A stretch of 64,000 bases of DNA from Lachnospiraceae bacterium (GTDB lineage Bacteria > Bacillota > Clostridia > Lachnospirales > Lachnospiraceae): NCBI GenBank assembly GCA_017480565.1, contig JAFVAL010000020.1, positions 29,412-93,411 of the forward strand, written 5' to 3'. Within the stretch, counting starts at the first letter, position 1. The number at the start of each line of letters is the position of its first letter. This document shows, piece after piece, positions 1-6,780 of the stretch. Under the pieces are notes generated by a model. The model saw only the letters and a program-made list of their open reading frames with translations. It did not search any database and was not told the origin of the DNA. Position numbers and translations under genes: made by a program.

Positions 1-469
1 CGATGATACCGATGGTCTTGCCATCCAGCTCGATGAGCGGATAATCCCAGTAACAGAAGTCTGCGCTTCTCTCCCAGTCACCGTTGTGAACACTCTCATT
101 GTGATGTCCGATGTGATGGCAGATCTCAAGGAGCAGTGCGATCGCGAACTGGCCGACACTTGCGGTGCCGTAAGTTGGAACGTTGGTGACCGGAATGCCT
201 TTCTCCTTCGCATACTGATAATCCACCACATTATAGCCCGTCGCCAGCACGGAGATGAACTTCAGGTTCGGACAGGCATCGATGACCTTTTTCGTGATCG
301 GGGTCTTATTGGTAAATGCAATCTCTGCGTCTCCGATGCGCTCGATCGCTTCATTCTCATCCGTTAAGCTCGATCTGTCATAGACCGTAAGCTCGCCCAG
401 TGCGCCAAGCGCGTCCCAGCTTAAATCGCCGGGATTCTCGGTGTAGCCGTCAAGTACAACTATTTTCAT
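1..469 (-). CDS. D-2-hydroxyacid dehydrogenase, C-terminus beyond the window edge
   Basis: About 156 residues of the N-terminal part are visible. The protein begins MKIVVLDGYTENPGDLSW, and contains the substrate-domain segment ISVLATGYNVVDYQYAKEKG followed by the GTASVGQFAIALLLE helix, both typical of glycerate/lactate-type 2-hydroxyacid dehydrogenases. The sequence runs off the window at GKTIGIIG, the start of the Rossmann NAD-binding loop. The ATG at 469 has an AAGGAGAG ribosome site 6-7 nt upstream. Family knowledge: NAD(P)-dependent oxidation of a D-2-hydroxyacid (glycerate/hydroxypyruvate type most likely). The exact substrate cannot be told because the catalytic His/Glu/Arg region is outside the window. 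It lies downstream of and in line with the sugar isomerase-like gene (29-base gap), suggesting a shared transcript. Confidence 0.85.
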   Translation of the reverse strand, partial: MKIVVLDGYTENPGDLSWDALGALGELTVYDRSSLTDENEAIERIGDAEIAFTNKTPITKKVIDACPNLKFISVLATGYNVVDYQYAKEKGIPVTNVPTYGTASVGQFAIALLLEICHHIGHHNESVHNGDWERSADFCYWDYPLIELDGKTIGII

Positions 470-497
470 CCTAAATCTCTCCTTACTATTATGTGGT

Positions 498-1388
498 TCA
501 GTCTTCCAACAGCGCCCACGCACGGTTCAGGCAACGCTTGGTGTTAGCAAGCACGATTCCTTCATCCTCACCCGGACGAAGCGTCACTTCCATCGAAAGC
601 ACATAAGGCTCCTCGGCATTAAAGAATCCCTCATCCTTTAAAACACGCAGATAATCCAGAAGCTCCGGCACATCATTGGCACTGTTCGGATATCCCATGC
701 GAGGATGCAGATCACCGTAGCCATCACAGCCAGGCTTTACGACTGCATTTCCAAAATGGAAATGTGTGATATACGGACGAAGGGTACGCACGACAAACTT
801 ACTCGTCTCATAGGTTGTCGGGAAATGGCTTAGATCCACTAACAAACCAAAGTTGTTATGACTTGTGCGCATGTCCGCCGCGAACTTCGCCGCGTACGGT
901 GCAGGACCGATCAGGGCAGCCTTATCCATGTCAAAGTCAAAGACTTCCAGCTCAACGTTCATGTTCTTGGTCGCCGCATAATCGCAGAGCTTTCTCGTTG
1001 TCTTTAATAACTGCGCATAGGCCTGATCCTTCGTCGCTTCCTCCCATTTGCCGGCAAGGAATGCAATGCCCTTCGCGCCAAAATACTCGGCCTCATCAAT
1101 CGCCTCTAAAAGCGTAGCCTCTGCTTTTAAACGCTCTTCTTCATCGATCGCATTCGGGTTAAGCTTCGGGCCTAAAAGTCTCGGCTGTGCACCGTAACAG
1201 ACCTTTAAATGGCTCTGGTCAAGGAGCGCTTTCGCCTCTGCATTTCTCTCACCAAAACTCTTTACTTCAATCGCATCAAAATAATCGTCGCGGCAAACCG
1301 TCGTCAGCGCATCGATCGGATCAGACTTCGGCCAGCTCATCCAAAGAATCGTACCGACCTGAAAATACTTATGAATGGATTCTCTCAA
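498..1388 (-). CDS. Sugar phosphate isomerase/epimerase-like TIM-barrel protein
   Basis: 296 residues if translated from the TTG at 1388, which sits 7 nt after a GAGGAGG site; the frame is open further upstream but without a ribosome site. The AP-endonuclease-2/xylose-isomerase-like barrel is shown by the strand motifs NVELEVFDFD (metal-ligand Glu) and ITHFHFGNAV (metal-ligand His), and by the late SMEVTLRPGEDE strand. Such proteins interconvert keto sugars or inositol derivatives using a divalent metal; the substrate is not predictable here. It precedes a 2-hydroxyacid dehydrogenase in the same direction, which fits a small carbohydrate or hydroxyacid catabolic unit (inference). A TATAAT box at 1454-1459 lies upstream but has no good -35. 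Confidence 0.8.
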   Translation of the reverse strand: MRESIHKYFQVGTILWMSWPKSDPIDALTTVCRDDYFDAIEVKSFGERNAEAKALLDQSHLKVCYGAQPRLLGPKLNPNAIDEEERLKAEATLLEAIDEAEYFGAKGIAFLAGKWEEATKDQAYAQLLKTTRKLCDYAATKNMNVELEVFDFDMDKAALIGPAPYAAKFAADMRTSHNNFGLLVDLSHFPTTYETSKFVVRTLRPYITHFHFGNAVVKPGCDGYGDLHPRMGYPNSANDVPELLDYLRVLKDEGFFNAEEPYVLSMEVTLRPGEDEGIVLANTKRCLNRAWALLED

Positions 1389-1499
1389 CGTAAAACCTCC
1401 TCGTTCAAAACCTCTGTGCAAATGACTGCACAAACCAACCGTATTTCTTCCAGATTATAGTACCATAGAAGATAAGGATTGGTAAAGAGGTTGTACAAA

Positions 1500-1531
1500 C
1501 AAAAATAGCGCTATGTTCAAACACAGCGCTA
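1500..1531 (-). terminator. Rho-independent terminator after queA
   Basis: On the minus strand a 10-bp stem (GTAGCGCTGTG-type arms at 1522-1531 and 1506-1515, with one G-U pair) closes a short loop and is followed by ATTTTTG. It lies 17 bases past the queA stop codon. Confidence 0.85.
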
Positions 1532-1547
1532 CTTTTCTTCATCAGGC

Positions 1548-2573
1548 TCATTTTACGAGCATCGCATCTCCAAACGAGAAGAAACGATATCTCTCCTTCA
1601 CCGCCTCTTCATACGCGGCAAGCACATGCTCTCTTCCCGCGAGTGCCGACACCAACATAATCAAAGTCGATTCCGGCAGATGGAAATTTGTGATCAGGCA
1701 ATCCAGGATCTTAAACTGATATCCCGGATAGATAAAGATCTCAGTGTTTCCGCTGCCTGCATGGATCACACCGTCCGGCGTCGACGCACTCTCGACGGTG
1801 CGGCAGCTTGTCGTGCCCACACAGATCACGCGGTGGCCCTCCGCCTTTGCGCGGTTGATCTTCTCCGCCGCTTCTTCGGTCACCTCGTACCATTCGGAAT
1901 GCATGTGGTGATCTAAGATATCCTCGGTCTTCACCGGCCGGAACGTTCCCAGTCCCACGTGGAGCGTCACCTCTGCAATCTCCACGCCCATCTGGCGAAT
2001 CTCGGAAAGTAATTCTTTTGTGAAATGCAGTCCCGCAGTCGGCGCGGCAGCGGAGCCTTCGTACTTCGCATACACGGTCTGATACCGGTTCTTGTCCTTC
2101 AGTTCATGCGTAATGTAAGGCGGCAGAGGCATTTGCCCAAGCTGATCTAAGATCTCCTCAAAGATCCCCTCGTAATGAAACTGAATCAAACGATTGCCCT
2201 CATCGACCACCTCCACCACAGTGGCGCGCAGCAATCCGTCTCCAAAGACAAGCTTCGTACCGACACGCGCCTTCTTTCCAGGCTTTACCAGTGTCTCCCA
2301 GATATCATTTTCTCTGCGCTTTAAGAGCAAAACCTCAATATGGCCGCCGGTTCCCTCACGCTCCCCGAGAAGTCTTGCCGGAATCACCTTCGTATCGTTG
2401 ATCACGAGACAATCTCCGGGCGTTAAGTACTCTTTGATATCTGTAAAATGCCTGTGCTCCCAGGCACCGGTGTGCTTATCTAGCACCAGCATTCTGGAGC
2501 TGGAACGATCCTCCAGCGGATCCTGTGCGATCAGCTCCTGGGGCAAATCAAAATAAAAATCACTCTTCTTCAT
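1548..2573 (-). CDS. queA: S-adenosylmethionine:tRNA ribosyltransferase-isomerase
   Basis: 341 residues, the family's usual length. QueA moves the ribosyl part of SAM onto 7-aminomethyl-7-deazaguanine in tRNA to give epoxyqueuosine at the wobble base (GUN anticodons). Diagnostic stretches are the N-terminal [15 protein letters not shown], the SRMLVLD strand, [22 protein letters not shown], the [10 protein letters not shown] motif, [13 protein letters not shown], and the terminal [18 protein letters not shown]. The ATG at 2573 shares its A with the TGA of the upstream anti-sigma-like gene, so the two are translationally coupled; an in-frame GTG lies one codon earlier. Followed by a terminator. 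Confidence 0.97.
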   Translation of the reverse strand: MKKSDFYFDLPQELIAQDPLEDRSSSRMLVLDKHTGAWEHRHFTDIKEYLTPGDCLVINDTKVIPARLLGEREGTGGHIEVLLLKRRENDIWETLVKPGKKARVGTKLVFGDGLLRATVVEVVDEGNRLIQFHYEGIFEEILDQLGQMPLPPYITHELKDKNRYQTVYAKYEGSAAAPTAGLHFTKELLSEIRQMGVEIAEVTLHVGLGTFRPVKTEDILDHHMHSEWYEVTEEAAEKINRAKAEGHRVICVGTTSCRTVESASTPDGVIHAGSGNTEIFIYPGYQFKILDCLITNFHLPESTLIMLVSALAGREHVLAAYEEAVKERYRFFSFGDAMLVK

Positions 2574-3295
2574 CACTCTTCTATCACCGTAAATGCAATG
2601 GTCTCCGGCGCGTCCGGGTAAGCCGCATGCATCGCTTCATTGACCTTGCAAATGAATTCGTAAGCCGTCAAAGCGGCTCCATTCTCATCTGGCATACTTT
2701 TTAATTCCACCGAAAGAATGTCATCCTCCGTCAGGTATGCTGCATCATAGTCACTGATGCAGTCCCCCGCAAACAAGCGCTCCTTGATCGCCGCAAGCGT
2801 CTCCTCATCGATGGATCCATAGTTGACAAGACCATCTTTTTCTTCTGCGGTTTCCGGGCGGGCAACCTCAGGCATGGTCTCAGCCTCTCCGTCAAACGGG
2901 CTCGACTCTGCAGACTTTTCTACTTCCGCCGGGATCGCCTCATCATTGGCTACGACGGCTTCTCCGGTCATGACCGCCTGTACTGCCGTCGTCGTCTCCT
3001 GAACTGCCATCTCGTCTGACTTGCTCGCAGCGCCCATTCTGATCTGTGAAATCTGGTACACACCAAGCCCTAAGATCACGACGCAAAGGCACGCAGCGAC
3101 CAGTCCCGCATTCCTGCGAAATGCAGGCGTGCGGTACCACGGGATCACCTTGGGCTTACTTTCTTCTGCTACCGGGGTATTCTTTGCCTCTTCCATTGCA
3201 GCTTCCGCTGCCGCTTTTGCCCGCGCAAGCGCTTCAGGAGATACCTGGATTTTGTCTGTCGCGCTGCGATAGGTTTCCTTGATCATATCGCTCAA
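2573..3295 (-). CDS. Putative anti-sigma factor, single-pass membrane protein
   Basis: About 240 residues. The N-terminal ~60 residues are charged and cytoplasmic, with a [19 protein letters not shown] helix, then a single transmembrane segment (about residues 63-84, [18 protein letters not shown]) and an acidic extracytoplasmic domain that ends FTVIEE. No catalytic motif is seen. The gene follows the ECF sigma gene directly and overlaps it upstream, which is the usual arrangement for a membrane anti-sigma that holds its sigma factor. The start is uncertain: AAGGAGG (3304-3310) is followed 8 nt later by TTG (3295); an ATG lies at 3286. The assignment rests on topology and context, not on a recognised domain. 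Confidence 0.7.
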   Translation of the reverse strand: MSDMIKETYRSATDKIQVSPEALARAKAAAEAAMEEAKNTPVAEESKPKVIPWYRTPAFRRNAGLVAACLCVVILGLGVYQISQIRMGAASKSDEMAVQETTTAVQAVMTGEAVVANDEAIPAEVEKSAESSPFDGEAETMPEVARPETAEEKDGLVNYGSIDEETLAAIKERLFAGDCISDYDAAYLTEDDILSVELKSMPDENGAALTAYEFICKVNEAMHAAYPDAPETIAFTVIEE

Positions 3296-3308
3296 TCCAT
3301 TTACCTCC

Positions 3309-3797
3309 TTACCTGTACTCTGGGCCAAGCACTTCTTCTAACTTCTTGCGGCCGCGGTGCAAAAGAGACTTCACGGTGCTTTCTTTTTGACCTAACACCC
3401 TGGCAATCTCTGCCACCGACAATTCCTCATAGTAGAACAAATGGATCGGATCCCGATACTTCACCGGCAGATTTAGCACTGCCTGAAAGACTTCATTTTC
3501 CTCTTTGGTCTCGATGCCGCCAAGCGCGCCGTCCGTTAACGTACTCAGATCTTCCATCTGGGTCACTTTCTTCGCCCAGCTCGTCGTAAGCAGGCGGTTT
3601 GAGGCGTTGATCGTGACGCGGATCAGCCACGCCTTCTCATGTTCATCGCTCTCAAATGACTTGGCATTCATCATATATTTGACAAGCACATCCTGTAAGA
3701 TGTCCTCGGCATCATCGCGGTTCTTCACCCGCGCCAGAGCGATCTTGTAAATCATATCGCTGTAGCGGGCAAGCACCCGGTCTATTGCATTTTCCAA
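3309..3797 (-). CDS. ECF-type RNA polymerase sigma factor
   Basis: 162 residues, typical for extracytoplasmic-function sigma factors. Region 2 is visible at about residues 8-70 (DMIYKIALARVKNRDDAEDILQDV, then the EKAWLIRVTINASNRL helix that binds the -10 element), and region 4 at about 105-160 (LPVKYRDPIHLFYYEELSVAEIA and the helix-turn-helix ending ESTVKSLLHRGRKKLEE). Translation most likely starts at TTG (3797), 2-3 nt after an AAAGGAGAGG site. It is followed by a membrane anti-sigma-like gene and queA in one transcription unit. The signal it responds to and its target promoters cannot be seen. Confidence 0.93.
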   Translation of the reverse strand: MENAIDRVLARYSDMIYKIALARVKNRDDAEDILQDVLVKYMMNAKSFESDEHEKAWLIRVTINASNRLLTTSWAKKVTQMEDLSTLTDGALGGIETKEENEVFQAVLNLPVKYRDPIHLFYYEELSVAEIARVLGQKESTVKSLLHRGRKKLEEVLGPEYR

Positions 3798-3893
3798 GAC
3801 CTCTCCTTTCTCCTGCTCCCACCTCGGATCTCGGTCAGAAGAGAACCTCCTACCCTAAATACCGCAGATGCGCCTTCAAAGTTGCATGGAAAT

Positions 3894-3920
3894 GAAAAAA
3901 TAGCCGCTCCGGGGAGCGGC
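3894..3920 (-). terminator. Terminator of the infC-rpmI-rplT operon
   Basis: Just past rplT, the minus strand has an 8-bp GC stem (GCCGCTCC/GGAGCGGC at 3903-3920) with a 2-nt loop followed by TATTTTTTC. Confidence 0.9.
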
Positions 3921-3929
3921 CCATAAAAC

Positions 3930-4286
3930 TTATGCGATTGCCTTCTTTGCAGTCTCAGCAAGAGCGGTAAATCCAGCTGCATCGTTGACTGCCATCTCAG
4001 CTAACATCTTACGGTTGATATCGATACCGGCAACCTTAAGACCATGCATGAGCTTGCTGTAGGAAAGTCCGTTCATTCTTGCTGCTGCGTTGATACGAGC
4101 GATCCACAGCTGTCTGAACTGACGCTTTCTCTGCTTACGGCCTTCATAGGAAGTATTCAGAGCACGCATCACGGACTGCTTAGCGATTCTGTACTGTTTG
4201 GATCTTGCGCCGCGATAACCCTTCGCCAGCTTCAGTGTTCTGTTATGTTTCTTTCTTGCGTTTAATCCGCCTTTAATTCTAGCCAT
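3930..4286 (-). CDS. rplT: 50S ribosomal protein L20
   Basis: 118 residues, full length. It starts [20 protein letters not shown] and contains the highly conserved [12 protein letters not shown] and [15 protein letters not shown]-like stretches (here [20 protein letters not shown]). L20 binds 23S rRNA early in large-subunit assembly and, in Firmicutes, represses its own operon by binding the infC leader. Third gene of the infC-rpmI-rplT operon and followed by a strong terminator. Confidence 0.98.
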   Translation of the reverse strand: MARIKGGLNARKKHNRTLKLAKGYRGARSKQYRIAKQSVMRALNTSYEGRKQRKRQFRQLWIARINAAARMNGLSYSKLMHGLKVAGIDINRKMLAEMAVNDAAGFTALAETAKKAIA

Positions 4287-4316
4287 AATTTATATCCTCC
4301 TAACATTCCCCGCATC

Positions 4317-4514
4317 TTACAGATAAGGTAAAACTTTCTTCATTACTTTTGCATTGGTCTGATCTGTGATCGTAGGCTTTCTCAGATTTCTCTTTCTCTT
4401 CTGAGACTTCTTGGTAAGGATATGGCTCTTGTAAGCTTTCATTCTCTTTAACTTACCGGACCCTGTCTTGGTAAAGCGCTTTGCTGCAGCTCTCTTCGTT
4501 TTTAACTTCGGCAT
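4317..4514 (-). CDS. rpmI: 50S ribosomal protein L35
   Basis: 65 residues, the normal length. It starts [20 protein letters not shown] and is rich in Lys/Arg throughout, ending VMKKVLPYL. It sits between infC and rplT with short gaps (about 40 and 30 bases), the classic order. A GGAGG ribosome site precedes the ATG. Confidence 0.98.
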   Translation of the reverse strand: MPKLKTKRAAAKRFTKTGSGKLKRMKAYKSHILTKKSQKRKRNLRKPTITDQTNAKVMKKVLPYL

Positions 4515-4553
4515 AACTGATTCCTCCTAACAATACATTTATAAGTCAAATGC

Positions 4554-5060
4554 TTATCGCTTCTGTCCCAGGAACATCGACATGTTCCTTCCTTCCATCT
4601 TCGGTGCCTTCTCAATGACCGCAACGTCTGCAATCAGCTCATAGAAGTCATCTAAGATCTTCTTCGTCTCATTCGCATGGGACATCTCACGTCCGCGGAA
4701 ACGCAAGGTTACCTTCACCTTGTCTCCCTTGGATAAAAACTTCTTTGCCTGATTGGCCTTGGTCGCCAGATCGTTCTCATCGATGTTCGGGGACATACGG
4801 ATCTCCTTCACCTCGGTGACATGCTGCTTCTTCTTGGCTTCCTTTTCCTTGCGGGCCATCTCGTAACGATACTTGCCATAGTCGATAATCTTACATACCG
4901 GCGGCTTCGCGGTCGGCGCGATCTTAACCAGATCCAGATTGGCTTCATTCGCCAACTTCTGAGCATCTCTTGCTGACATGATTCCCAGCTGCTGCCCATC
5001 TTCTCCAATGACACGTACTTCACGGTCGCGGATCTGCTCGTTAATCATTAATTCGCTAAT
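4554..5060 (-). CDS. infC: Translation initiation factor IF-3
   Basis: About 168 residues. IF-3 binds the 30S subunit and checks the start codon. The family core begins INEQIRDREVRVIGEDGQQL and ends with the C-terminal domain strand VAVIEKAPKMEGRNMSMFLG. The start choice is notable: an AAGGAGGTG site is followed 9 nt later by ATT at 5060 (ATT-AGC-GAA-TTA-ATG), while the first ATG (5048) is about 21 nt from the site, too far for normal initiation. ATT starts are known for infC in E. coli and bacilli, where they make IF-3 limit its own synthesis, so ATT is chosen here. It heads the operon with rpmI and rplT behind an attenuator leader. Confidence 0.96.
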   Translation of the reverse strand: MSELMINEQIRDREVRVIGEDGQQLGIMSARDAQKLANEANLDLVKIAPTAKPPVCKIIDYGKYRYEMARKEKEAKKKQHVTEVKEIRMSPNIDENDLATKANQAKKFLSKGDKVKVTLRFRGREMSHANETKKILDDFYELIADVAVIEKAPKMEGRNMSMFLGQKR

Positions 5061-5091
5061 TGGTCTACACCTCCTTAAGACACGAAAGATG

Positions 5092-5211
5092 AAAAAAACG
5101 TGGACACAAAGCATCCACGTTACATAAAGGGGACATCCCCTTGCGTTCGTTATCAACCCGGGTCGCCTCACTGCGCCAAGGTGAGAGTGGATACTCTGCT
5201 TTCTTTACAAC
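5092..5211 (-). ncRNA. infC leader with attenuator (L20 leader type)
   Basis: Between the promoter and the infC ribosome site the minus strand holds a structured leader. It has the segment CACCTTGGCGCAGTGAGGCG, a GGGGATGTCCCC hairpin (about 5128-5141), and then a 7-bp hairpin (ACGTGGA/TCCACGT, 5098-5120) followed directly by seven T residues, a complete intrinsic terminator placed before the gene. Firmicute infC operons are known to be controlled by transcription attenuation through L20 binding to such a leader. The assignment is by position and architecture; a covariance-model search (Rfam L20_leader) was not possible. Confidence 0.75.
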
Positions 5212-5217
5212 AAAAGA

Positions 5218-5246
5218 ATACTAGCACAAGGCAAATGGGATGTCAA
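5218..5246 (-). promoter_or_regulatory. Promoter of infC-rpmI-rplT
   Basis: Consensus TTGACA (5241-5246), exactly 17 nt spacer, TAGTAT -10 (5218-5223), reading towards infC. Confidence 0.9.
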
Positions 5247-5300
5247 GCATATTTTTACAATATTTACCGGATGAAATGTGCGCAGAAGCCAGCCTCAATA

Positions 5301-5355
5301 TCCCCCGGGGAGGGTTGTGCGGCCCCGCCCAAACGGGTAGAATAAAGCTATTCTA
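5301..5355 (+). promoter_or_regulatory. Promoter of the methyltransferase gene with two inverted repeats
   Basis: TTGTGC (5315-5320), 17 nt spacer, TAGAAT -10 (5338-5343). Just upstream of and touching the -35 region is the GC-rich TCCCCCGGGGAGGG (5301-5314). Starting at the -10 box is a perfect 7-bp inverted repeat TAGAATA-AAGC-TATTCTA (5338-5355). Both are in positions where a repressor could act. The C-run/G-run element is reminiscent of operators of CsoR/FrmR-type metal sensors, but this is only a resemblance. Confidence 0.5.
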
Positions 5356-5373
5356 CGAAGTGAGGTAACCGCC

Positions 5374-5961
5374 GTGGACACACAATCCGTAATCGCCTAT
5401 TTTGATGAGCAAGCTCCGGGATGGGACGCGAAGATGAAGAAGAACGATGCTGTCATCCATACGATCTGTGATCATGCTAAGATCACGGAAGGTCTCTCCG
5501 TCCTCGACGTTGCCTGCGGCACGGGTGTCATGATTCCCTACTATCTTAAGCGCCACGTCGCCTCCGTCATCGCGATCGACATCTCTCCCCGCATGGCAGA
5601 GATTGCCCGCGAAAAATTCCCAGAGAAAGAAGTGACGGTTCTTTGCGGTGATGTCGAAGTGGCTGACTTTGGGCGCACCTTTGATCGGATTGTCGTATAC
5701 AATGCCTGCCCGCACTTTCCAGATCCGGGCCAATTGGTCTCGCTCTTGTCTTCTCTTCTTGCGCCCGGTGGAATTCTTACCATCGCCCATGGCTTCAGCC
5801 GCGAGACGATCAATGGCAGGCACAAAGGAGGCGCATCCCCGATCTCCAGGGGTCTGCTGCCCGCAGAGGAACTTGCACAGATCTTCTCAAAGTATCTTGA
5901 AGTAACCACGGTCATCGACGATGAAACTATGTACCAGGTTGTCGGCAGATGCGCCGATTAA
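5374..5961 (+). CDS. Class I SAM-dependent methyltransferase
   Basis: 195 residues. The SAM-binding motif I is VLDVACGTGVMIPYYL (about residues 43-58), motif II acidic residue follows in VIAIDISPRMAEIA, and the post-motif segment is DRIVVYNACPHFPDP, a shape shared with UbiE/MenG-like and arsenite or small-molecule methyltransferases. The substrate is unknown. Translation starts at GTG 5374, 8 nt after GAGG. The gene stands alone on the plus strand with its own promoter carrying two inverted repeats, and converges on the lipoprotein gene only 3 bases away. The start codon and frame are well supported. Confidence 0.88.
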   Translation: MDTQSVIAYFDEQAPGWDAKMKKNDAVIHTICDHAKITEGLSVLDVACGTGVMIPYYLKRHVASVIAIDISPRMAEIAREKFPEKEVTVLCGDVEVADFGRTFDRIVVYNACPHFPDPGQLVSLLSSLLAPGGILTIAHGFSRETINGRHKGGASPISRGLLPAEELAQIFSKYLEVTTVIDDETMYQVVGRCAD

Positions 5962-5964
5962 CGC

Positions 5965-6405
5965 TTACTCCCAGTATTCATAGTCGAGACTCTGGATGTA
6001 ATCCGGGGTCTCGATTTCTTTCTCTAATGTGTCAATGGCCCGCAGAAACGTCGGCTGACTCATAAATCCCTGATCACGCATCACCAGATAATTCATTTCA
6101 GGATCTGCCTTCAGAGAATACACCAGCACATCCTTTAACTCTTCTTCATCTTGTACCACAAATCCAAGACATTTGCTCAGATCCCGGTCATTTAGCGATG
6201 TTTTCAGCGTTCCATAAGGAAGATAGGTTCTTCCCTCGTAGTCAAATACCCGGTAACCATCCTCCGCATTCTCCGGATTGATGAAATCATAGGTCACAAA
6301 CTTCACCGGATTCTCCGGAAGCTCTAACTCTCGATTCTTCCCACAGCCTGCCATCACCAGTATCGCAAAGACCAGGATCCATAACCACTTCTTCTTTCTG
6401 TTCAT
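5965..6405 (-). CDS. Hypothetical lipoprotein
   Basis: 146 residues. It begins MNRKKKWLWILVFAILVMAGC, a lipoprotein signal peptide with lipobox VMAGC, so the mature protein should be anchored to the outer face of the membrane. The rest is acidic and compact, with YRVFDYEGRTYLPYGTL and CLGFVVQDEEE; no family is recognised. The ATG at 6405 follows AAAGGTGG by 9 nt; an upstream in-frame start has no ribosome site and would spoil the signal peptide. It has its own promoter and does not share a transcript with neighbours. Confidence 0.8.
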   Translation of the reverse strand: MNRKKKWLWILVFAILVMAGCGKNRELELPENPVKFVTYDFINPENAEDGYRVFDYEGRTYLPYGTLKTSLNDRDLSKCLGFVVQDEEELKDVLVYSLKADPEMNYLVMRDQGFMSQPTFLRAIDTLEKEIETPDYIQSLDYEYWE

Positions 6406-6463
6406 ATACAAAGTCCACCTTTCTTTTGCTCTGAATGCACATTGTGTTTCATCTCGCAATGAA

Positions 6464-6493
6464 AGTATACCAAAGAGATCTTCCCCATCTCAA
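6464..6493 (-). promoter_or_regulatory. Promoter of the lipoprotein gene
   Basis: TTGAGA (6488-6493), 18 nt spacer, TATACT -10 (6464-6469), pointing at the lipoprotein start at 6405. Confidence 0.7.
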
Positions 6494-6547
6494 TGAAGAA
6501 CTCCTTAAGAAAAAGTGAGCATCTTATGATTGCTTCACATGGCTCTG

Positions 6548-6770
6548 AGACCCTACATAAGGAGATATGTCATCCAGGATCTTGATTTCGAAAAATACAA
6601 GTCGCAAAAAAGATCCTATAATGGCTTTCACTCCTTCCAGGGTCTCTATAATCTCAGTCTAGCACAAAATTTAAGACCCCGAGAAAGCCAGTTCGCCTCT
6701 CAGGGTCTCCATCATCCAATCTTATCAAAAAACCAAGATCCTAGAATAACTCATCCGCCTCTCAGGGTCT
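6548..6770 (-). repeat. Array of four 35-nt hairpin units with 62-63 bp period
   Basis: Units at 6548-6582, 6611-6645, 6674-6708 and 6736-6770 are each exactly 35 nt. On the plus strand each starts AGAYCCY and ends CAGGRTCT, and the two arms pair over about 8 bp as a hairpin. The arms differ between units in places that keep or wobble the pairing. Spacers are 28, 28 and 27 nt. On the minus strand the last three units (genomic 6736, 6674 and 6611) are followed by T-rich stretches, like intrinsic terminators of the hydrolase gene that ends at 6781. The two units nearest that gene also share a 22-bp direct repeat (6694-6715 and 6756-6777). The whole 6406-6780 gap holds only this array and one promoter. 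Confidence 0.8.
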
Positions 6771-6780
6771 CCATCATCTT

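Noticed and set aside
6548-6770. Regularly spaced repeats as a CRISPR array
   Set aside because: Only the 7-8 base arms are shared; the rest of the 35-nt units differs, spacers are A-rich and no cas genes are nearby.
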